NCBI RefSeq assembly: GCF_001463765.1
Contig: NZ_BBWK01000022.1
Location: 30,337 to 94,336 of the forward strand
DNA length: 64,000 nt
From: Aureimonas sp. AU4
GTDB lineage: Bacteria > Pseudomonadota > Alphaproteobacteria > Rhizobiales > Rhizobiaceae
Reading direction: 5' to 3'
The position numbers and the translations under genes are program-made. Of this stretch, positions 58,645 through 64,000 are shown piece by piece. Positions within the stretch are counted from its first letter, which is position 1, and every line of letters starts with the position of its first letter. The notes under the pieces were generated by a model. That model saw nothing but the letters and a program-made list of their open reading frames with translations. It was not told where the DNA came from and searched no databases.

Positions 58645-59138
58645 GCGCGGGACCCACCCGGCGCGACGTGCTGGCGGGCGGCGCGGGCCTGGCGGCGGGC
58701 CTCGCCCTGCCGGGGCTTGCCGCGCGGGCAGACACCCCACCGCCTCCGCTTCTCGTTCTGCCGGAGCCGGTTTCCGCCGAGCGGCTGTGGCTGCGCCTTG
58801 GACCCAGGCCACCGGCCGGTCTCGTGCTGGTCGCCGAAGGCGCGGCCCCGGCCGGCGCGGGCCTCGGCTGCCTGTCGCCGCGCGCCCTCGCCGCGCTCGG
58901 CCCCCTTGCGGCCGACCGGCTCCTGCCCCTTCCCCCGCACGGGCTGCATCTGGCCGCGCCCGCCCGGTCGCGCCGTTTCGACGATGCGGAGACCTTGGCG
59001 GCACTGGCGCGCCTCCTCGCCGACCCCCGCGCGGCGCCCCACGCCTTCGCGCTTGCCCTGCGCGACGGTGCGGCGGCAAAGCGCCTGACCGCCCTCCTCG
59101 ACGACTTGGGCTCGCCGCGCGCGATCCGTATCCTGTGA
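58641..59138 (+). CDS. Small Tat-exported protein of unknown function
   Basis: The 165-residue protein starts at a GTG overlapping the bglX TGA (GTGA). The leader TRRDVLAGGAGLAAGLALPG ends near AARADTP, a twin-arginine signal. The mature part is rich in Leu, Pro and Ala (LLVLPEPVSAERLWLRLG, then AAKRLTALLDDLGSPRAIRIL). I recognise no domain or catalytic motif. Translational coupling to the beta-glucosidase suggests a shared process, but nothing in the sequence shows which. The coding call rests on the overlap, the well-formed leader and an uninterrupted frame; homology evidence is lacking. Confidence 0.6.
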   Translation: MSAGPTRRDVLAGGAGLAAGLALPGLAARADTPPPPLLVLPEPVSAERLWLRLGPRPPAGLVLVAEGAAPAGAGLGCLSPRALAALGPLAADRLLPLPPHGLHLAAPARSRRFDDAETLAALARLLADPRAAPHAFALALRDGAAAKRLTALLDDLGSPRAIRIL

Positions 59139-59267
59139 ACCGCTCCATGTCGCGATCCTCCGCCTCATGTCGCTCACGTACCGAACCATCGCCGTTTCGT
59201 ACTGGCCGCCGCGCGCGGTGCGGTGCGAGATTTCCACGTGATCGTTGACGCTAGGGACCTTCGCTCC

Positions 59268-60524
59268 ATGCAGCGCTTTTCCGCCTATGCCGTCGTCCGC
59301 AAGGCTCTCGGCTCCAACCGGGACTGGCAGGCGCAATGGCGCGACGCCGCGCCCAAGAAGAGCTACGACGCCCTGATCGTGGGCGGCGGAGGGCACGGGC
59401 TCGCCACCGCCTACTACCTCGCCAAGGAGCATGGCCTGCGCAACGTCGCGGTCCTGGAAAAGGGCTGGATCGGCGGCGGCAACACGGGCCGCAACACCAC
59501 GATCATCCGCTCGAACTACCTGTTCGAGGAGTCGGCCCGGCTCTACGAGCACGCCGTGAAGCTCTGGGAAGGCCTCTCCCAGGACCTCAACTACAACGTC
59601 ATGTACTCCCCGCGCGGCGTCATGATGCTCGCCCACAACGTCCACGACATCCAGGTCTTCAAACGCCACGTCCACGCCAACCGCCTGGCGGGCGTCGACA
59701 ACGAGTGGCTCACGGCGGAAGAGTGCAAGGCCTACTGCCCGCCGCTCAACATCGACGCATCCACCATGCGCTATCCCGTTCTCGGCGGCGCGTTGCAGCG
59801 GCGCGGCGGCACGGCGCGCCACGATGCGGTCGCCTGGGGCTATGCGCGCGCAGCCTCCGCGATGGGCGTCGACATCGTCCAGAACTGCGAGGTCACCGCG
59901 ATTCGGCGCGGCGGCAACGGGCAGGTGATCGGCGTCGAGACGACACGCGGGTCGATCGACGCGCCGCGCATCGGCGTGGTGGCCGCCGGTGCGACCTCCG
60001 TGGTCATGTCCATGGCCGACGTGCGCCTGCCGCTGGAAAGCTACCCGCTCCAGGCCCTCGTCTCGGAGCCGGTGAAGCCGGTCTTCCCCTGCGTCGTCAT
60101 GTCGAACACGATCCACGCCTACATCTCGCAGAGCGACAAGGGCGAGCTGGTGATCGGAGCTGGCACCGACGCCTACACGAGCTACACCCAGCGCGGCGGC
60201 CTCCACATCGCCAACCATACGCTGGACGCGATCTGCGAGCTCTTCCCGCAGTTCCGGCGCATGCGCATGCTGCGCTCCTGGGGCGGCATCGTGGACGTGA
60301 CGCCCGACCGCTCGCCGATCATCGGCAAGACGCCGGTGCCCGGCCTCTTCGTGAACTGCGGCTGGGGCACGGGCGGCTTCAAGGCGACGCCGGGCTCGGG
60401 CCACGTCTTCGCCCACACGGTCGCGACCGGCGAGCCGCACCCGATCAACGCCCCCTTCACGATCGAGCGCTTCCGCGACGGCGTCCTGATCGACGAGGCG
60501 GCCGCCGCCGCCGTCGCGCACTGA
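59268..60524 (+). CDS. soxB: Sarcosine oxidase subunit beta
   Basis: The 418-residue flavoprotein starts MQRFSAYAVVRKALG, as in other heterotetrameric sarcosine oxidase beta chains. The FAD motif DALIVGGGGHGLATAYYLAK lies near residue 37; GGNTGRNTTIIRSNYLF and the RGGTARHDAVAWGYARAA block follow, the latter with the His to which FMN is covalently attached in characterised enzymes. The end has LRSWGGIVDVTPDRSPIIGK. It demethylates sarcosine oxidatively, giving glycine and, via folate, 5,10-methylene-THF plus H2O2. A GTG at 59223 would extend the frame by 15 residues but lacks support. First of soxBDAG. Confidence 0.96.
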   Translation: MQRFSAYAVVRKALGSNRDWQAQWRDAAPKKSYDALIVGGGGHGLATAYYLAKEHGLRNVAVLEKGWIGGGNTGRNTTIIRSNYLFEESARLYEHAVKLWEGLSQDLNYNVMYSPRGVMMLAHNVHDIQVFKRHVHANRLAGVDNEWLTAEECKAYCPPLNIDASTMRYPVLGGALQRRGGTARHDAVAWGYARAASAMGVDIVQNCEVTAIRRGGNGQVIGVETTRGSIDAPRIGVVAAGATSVVMSMADVRLPLESYPLQALVSEPVKPVFPCVVMSNTIHAYISQSDKGELVIGAGTDAYTSYTQRGGLHIANHTLDAICELFPQFRRMRMLRSWGGIVDVTPDRSPIIGKTPVPGLFVNCGWGTGGFKATPGSGHVFAHTVATGEPHPINAPFTIERFRDGVLIDEAAAAAVAH

Positions 60525-60535
60525 GGAAACCCGCC

Positions 60536-60880
60536 ATGCTCCTCATCCACTGCCCCTATTGCGGCCCCCGCCCCGAGCTCGAGTTCCGCTACGGCGGAGA
60601 GGCGCACGTGGTGCGCGCCGAGACCCCGTCCGCCGAGCCGGCGGATAGCTGGGGCGACTTCCTCTACACGCGCGCCAACCCACGCGGCGTCCATGCCGAG
60701 CGCTGGCGCCACGTCCACGGCTGCGCCCGTTTCTTCAACGCCCTTCGCGACACGCGCACCGACTTCTTCCAGACGACCTACAAGGTCGGCGAGCCGCGCC
60801 CCGACGGCGGCGCGGAGGAGAACGCGCCGGCGCTCAGCGGCGACAACCACGGCACCTGGTCCGCGGAGACCGCCCGATGA
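60536..60880 (+). CDS. soxD: Sarcosine oxidase subunit delta
   Basis: The 114-residue subunit has the zinc-binding start LLIHCPYCGPRPELEFRYGG, followed by FLYTRANPRGVHAERWRHVH and GCARFFNALRDTRTDFF, all conserved in SoxD. It bridges the alpha and beta subunits and has no catalytic site of its own. It is 11 bases after soxB, and its ATGA end overlaps soxA. Confidence 0.96.
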   Translation: MLLIHCPYCGPRPELEFRYGGEAHVVRAETPSAEPADSWGDFLYTRANPRGVHAERWRHVHGCARFFNALRDTRTDFFQTTYKVGEPRPDGGAEENAPALSGDNHGTWSAETAR

Positions 60881-63861
60881 GCGCGTTCCGTCACGCGTCC
60901 CAAGGGCGGATCGACCGCAACCGCCCCGTGCGCTTCCGCTTCGACGGCAGGAGCTACGGGGGCTTCCAGGGCGACACGCTCGCCTCGGCGCTGATCGCCA
61001 ACGGCGTGCACCTCGTCGGGCGCTCGTTCAAGTACCACCGCCCGCGCGGCTTCGTGTCGGCCGGCTCGGAGGAGCCCAACGCGCTGGTGGGCGTCGGCGA
61101 CGCGCAGAGCCGCTACACGCCGAACCTGCGCGCCACGCAGGTCGAGATCACGGAAGGTCTCGTGTCCGAGAGCCAGAACCGCTGGCCCTCGCTGAAGCAC
61201 GATGTCGGCGCGGTGAACGGCGCGCTCGGCCGCTTCCTGTCGGCGGGCTTCTACTACAAGACCTTCATGTGGCCGCCCAAGGCCTGGGAGCGCTTCTACG
61301 AGCCGATGATCCGCCGCGCGGCGGGCCTCGGCCGCGCCCCGACCGCCCCCGACGCCGACCGCTACGCGCAGCGCTTCGCCCATTGCGAGGTGCTGGTGGT
61401 GGGCGCGGGCCCCGCAGGGCTGGCCGCAGCGCTGGCGGCGTCCGAGGACGCCGAGGCCCGCGTGATCCTGTGCGACGAGCAGGCCGAGATGGGCGGGTCG
61501 CTCCTGCACGAGAGCGACGGCACGATCGACGGGCAGCCGCCCGCCAAATGGGCCGAGCGCGCGCTCGCCGAGCTCTCGCGTCGGCCCAACGTCACGCTTC
61601 TGCCGCGCACCACCGCCTTCGGCTTCTACCCGCACAACATGCTGGGCCTTGCCGAGCGCCTCGCCGACCATCTGCCCGACGCCTCGCCCGACCTGCCGCG
61701 CGAGCGCATGTGGCAGGTGCGCGCCGGCCGCGTCGTGTTCGCGACCGGCTCGATCGAGCGCCCGCTCGTGTTTCCCGGCAACGACCGGCCCGGTATCCTG
61801 CTCGCCGAAAGCGCCCGCGTCTTCGCCCGACGCTACGGCGCCCTGGTCGGACGGCGCGTGGTGGTGGCGACCGCCGGCGACAGTGCCTATCGCGCCGCGC
61901 TCGACCTTCATGCGATGGGCGTCGAGATCGCGGCGATCGCGGACCTTCGCGAGTCGCCGGACGGCCCCTTCGTCGAGGCCGCGCGCGCGGCCGGCATCCG
62001 CATTCTCACCGACACCGCCGTCACCGGCACCGCAGGGCGGCTGCGCATCTCCTCGGCCACCCTCACGCGGCGCGGCGACCGCAGCGGCGAGGATTTCAGC
62101 TGCGACGCGCTTCTCATGTCGGGCGGCTGGACGCCAACCATCTCGCTCTTCTCGCAGTCGCGCGGGAAGATGCGCTGGGACGAGGCGCTGGAGGCCTATG
62201 TGCCGGCCGAATCCGTGGAGGCCGAGCGCTCCGTGGGCGCCTGCCGCGGCGTCTTTGACCTCGCTGGTTGCCTTCGCGACGGCTGGGCGGCGGGCGCGAA
62301 CGCGACTGACGCCGCCTCGCCCTGGCACGTGGACGCGCGCGACACCGGACACGACGGCTTCCGGGGCGAGTGCCCCCATCCGCACGATCCGCGCGAGGTG
62401 AAGAGCTTCGTCGACTTCCAGAACGACGTGACCGCCAAGGACGTGCGGCTCGCCACGCAGGAGGGCTTCCGCTCGATCGAGCACGTCAAGCGCTACACCA
62501 CGAGCGGCATGGCGACCGATCAGGGGCGCCTGTCCAACATCAACGCGCTCGCCATCGTCTCGAACGAGCTGAAGATCCCCGAGCCGAAGGTCGGCCTCAC
62601 CACCTTCCGCCCGCCCTACACGCCGACCTCGTTCGGCCTGTTCGCGGGCACGGCCCGGGGCGAGCTCTTCGATCCCGTGCGGCGCACGCCGATCCACGAC
62701 TGGGCGGTCGAGAACGGTGCGGCCTTCGAGGACGTGTCGCTCTGGAAGCGCGCGCACTACTTCCCGCGGAACGGCGAAGACATGCACGCGGCGGTCGCGC
62801 GCGAGTGCCGCGCCGTTCGCGCCTCGGTCGGCGTCTTCGACGCCTCGACGCTCGGCAAGATCGAGGTCGCGGGACCCGACGCGGCCGAGTTCATCGACCG
62901 CCTCTACACCAACCCCTTCAAGAAACTCGCTGTGGGCAGCCTTCGCTACGGCGTCCTCCTGCGCGAGGACGGCTTCGTGATGGACGACGGCGTGGTGGCG
63001 CGCATCGCCGAGGACCGCTTCCAGCTCACCACCACCACGGGCGGCGCGCCGCGCGTCCTCCACCACATGGAGGACTATCTCCAGACCGAGTGGCCTCATC
63101 TCGACGTGTGGCTGACCTCGGTCACCGAGGAATGGGCGACGATCGCCGTGCAGGGGCCGAACGCGCGCCGCGTGCTGGAGCCGCTGGTGGAAGGGATCGA
63201 CCTGTCGGCGAGCGCCATGCCGCATATGACCTGGCGCGCCGGCACGATCGCTGGCGGCGTGCCGACCCGGCTGTGGCGCGTGTCGTTCACAGGCGAGCTC
63301 GGCTTCGAGGTCAACGTGCCGGCGGGCTACGGCCGGCAGGTCTGGGAGCGGATCGTCGAGGCCGGCCGGCCGTTCGACATCACGCCCTACGGCACCGAGA
63401 CCATGCACGTCCTGCGCGCCGAGAAGGGCTATATCATCATCGGCCAGGAGACCGACGGCACGGCGGTGCCGGACGATGTCGGCCTCGCCTGGGCGGTCGC
63501 CAAGAAGAAGCACGACTTCGTGGGCATGCGCTCGCTGGCCAGGCCCGCGCTCCAGGCCGCGAACCGCAAGCAGATGGTGGGCCTCCTCACCCGCGACCCC
63601 GCCCATCTCCTGGAAGAGGGCGCGCAGGTCGTGCCGCACGACGAGGACGTCCAGGCCTTCGTGCCCGACCATGCCCTCGGCCACGTCACCTCCTCCTATC
63701 GCTCGCAGGCCGTGGGCCGCACCATCGCGCTGGCGCTGGTGGAGGGCGGGCGGGGCCGCATCGGCGAGACCGTCGACGTGCCCATGCCCGAGGGCCGCGT
63801 ACCCGCCACCATCGTCGATCCCGTCTTCTACGACCGCGAGAACGAGCGCCTCCATGCTTGA
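60877..63861 (+). CDS. soxA: Sarcosine oxidase subunit alpha
   Basis: The 994-residue subunit has an N-terminal ferredoxin-like domain (RFRFDGRSYGGFQGDTLASA) and an NAD-binding segment from about residue 172 (VLVVGAGPAGLAAALAASED). A second dinucleotide-binding stretch is VFATGSIERPLVFPGNDRPG, then RRVVVATAGDSAYRAALDL. The C-terminal ~390 residues form the folate-binding aminomethyltransferase (GcvT-like) domain, with VGVFDASTLGKIEVAGPDAA and VSFTGELGFEVNVPAGYGRQ. Length matches the family. It overlaps soxD by four bases and soxG by eight. It carries NAD+ and accepts the formaldehyde unit on tetrahydrofolate. Confidence 0.96.
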   Translation: MSAFRHASQGRIDRNRPVRFRFDGRSYGGFQGDTLASALIANGVHLVGRSFKYHRPRGFVSAGSEEPNALVGVGDAQSRYTPNLRATQVEITEGLVSESQNRWPSLKHDVGAVNGALGRFLSAGFYYKTFMWPPKAWERFYEPMIRRAAGLGRAPTAPDADRYAQRFAHCEVLVVGAGPAGLAAALAASEDAEARVILCDEQAEMGGSLLHESDGTIDGQPPAKWAERALAELSRRPNVTLLPRTTAFGFYPHNMLGLAERLADHLPDASPDLPRERMWQVRAGRVVFATGSIERPLVFPGNDRPGILLAESARVFARRYGALVGRRVVVATAGDSAYRAALDLHAMGVEIAAIADLRESPDGPFVEAARAAGIRILTDTAVTGTAGRLRISSATLTRRGDRSGEDFSCDALLMSGGWTPTISLFSQSRGKMRWDEALEAYVPAESVEAERSVGACRGVFDLAGCLRDGWAAGANATDAASPWHVDARDTGHDGFRGECPHPHDPREVKSFVDFQNDVTAKDVRLATQEGFRSIEHVKRYTTSGMATDQGRLSNINALAIVSNELKIPEPKVGLTTFRPPYTPTSFGLFAGTARGELFDPVRRTPIHDWAVENGAAFEDVSLWKRAHYFPRNGEDMHAAVARECRAVRASVGVFDASTLGKIEVAGPDAAEFIDRLYTNPFKKLAVGSLRYGVLLREDGFVMDDGVVARIAEDRFQLTTTTGGAPRVLHHMEDYLQTEWPHLDVWLTSVTEEWATIAVQGPNARRVLEPLVEGIDLSASAMPHMTWRAGTIAGGVPTRLWRVSFTGELGFEVNVPAGYGRQVWERIVEAGRPFDITPYGTETMHVLRAEKGYIIIGQETDGTAVPDDVGLAWAVAKKKHDFVGMRSLARPALQAANRKQMVGLLTRDPAHLLEEGAQVVPHDEDVQAFVPDHALGHVTSSYRSQAVGRTIALALVEGGRGRIGETVDVPMPEGRVPATIVDPVFYDRENERLHA

Positions 63862-64000
63862 ACCGGCCTCCCCCCTCGACGCCCTTCTCGCCACACCCAT
63901 CCAGACGCCGCGCCTGCGCGTCACGGCCGAGCCGATCGCCGCACGCCTCGCCTTGCGCCTGCGCGACGAGGCGGCAATCGAGCGGCTCGGCGCGGCGCTC
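63854..64000 (+). CDS. soxG: Sarcosine oxidase subunit gamma (cut by right edge)
   Basis: The first 49 codons of soxG begin at the ATG inside the end of soxA (8-base overlap). Visible residues are MLEPASPLDALLATPIQTP, then RLRVTAEPIAARLALRLRDE. They fit a gamma-subunit start, and gene order B-D-A-G is standard. The call depends on position as much as on sequence. Confidence 0.85.
   Translation, partial: MLEPASPLDALLATPIQTPRLRVTAEPIAARLALRLRDEAAIERLGAAL

Noticed and set aside
60778..63924. Minus-strand 1048-codon frame over soxA
   Set aside because: Antisense to a clear sarcosine oxidase alpha gene; no motif.

Overview
The window is about 64 kb of very GC-rich DNA. It has dense co-directional operons, ATGA/GTGA start-stop overlaps, many ABC importers and Tat-type leaders. 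The gene content (ugpBAEC with a neighbouring phosphodiesterase, soxBDAG, a 2-oxoadipate dioxygenase with an ALDH7 dehydrogenase, Opp-type importers beside sugar-acid enzymes) fits a soil- or plant-associated alphaproteobacterium, probably Hyphomicrobiales/Rhizobiales. I cannot name the genus from sequence alone.

Left region (1-19.4 kb). This is a long minus-strand catabolic cluster plus a plus-strand LacI regulator. Read in the direction of transcription it encodes a two-domain CoA-transferase, a MaoC-type hydratase, an enolase-superfamily dehydratase, solute-binding protein 2, a YhdH/AcuI-type reductase, a DHDPS-family lyase, solute-binding protein 1, a large glycosidase-like protein, two Dpp/Opp permeases, a fused double ATPase, and a glycosyl-hydrolase-like protein running off the left edge. 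Two copies of a nearly identical 16-bp palindrome lie at 14945-14960 and 18344-18359, in front of the two transcription units, and probably bind the LacI protein. The cluster looks like uptake and breakdown of an acidic or oligomeric carbohydrate; the substrate is not evident.

Central accessory region (19.4-27 kb). It holds a gene-free kilobase, a hexapeptide acetyltransferase, a secreted RTX/beta-roll protein of 885 residues with an unusual two-level repeat and a strong terminator, about 2 kb with no supportable gene, and an IS3-family element with an internal deletion that fuses orfA to orfB.

Sugar operon (27-37.5 kb, minus). It encodes an SDR, a class II aldolase, a sugar-binding protein, an RbsA-like ATPase, two RbsC-like permeases, a PfkB kinase, a second SDR and an aldehyde dehydrogenase, with a GntR/UTRA regulator just upstream. 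The order suggests import, oxidation, phosphorylation and aldol cleavage of a sugar or polyol, then oxidation of the released aldehyde.

Acyl-CoA region (37.6-44.9 kb). A minus-strand operon encodes acetoacetyl-CoA synthetase, a thiolase-like protein lacking the nucleophilic Cys, a DUF35 protein, a MaoC hydratase and an MFS transporter. It diverges from a TetR regulator and an intact acetyl-CoA acetyltransferase. The thiolase-like/DUF35/MaoC trio resembles the Ltp2/ChsH2 retro-aldolase assembly.

Right region (45-64 kb). An integrase remnant abuts a tRNA-Thr(GGT) gene. Next come a lysine-catabolism module (HglS, FAD oxidase, ALDH7), convergent inositol-monophosphatase-family and glycerophosphodiesterase genes, the divergent ugpBAEC operon with candidate Pho boxes in the shared promoter region, a GH3 beta-glucosidase with a translationally coupled Tat-exported small protein, and soxB-D-A-G (sarcosine oxidase), cut by the right edge within soxG.
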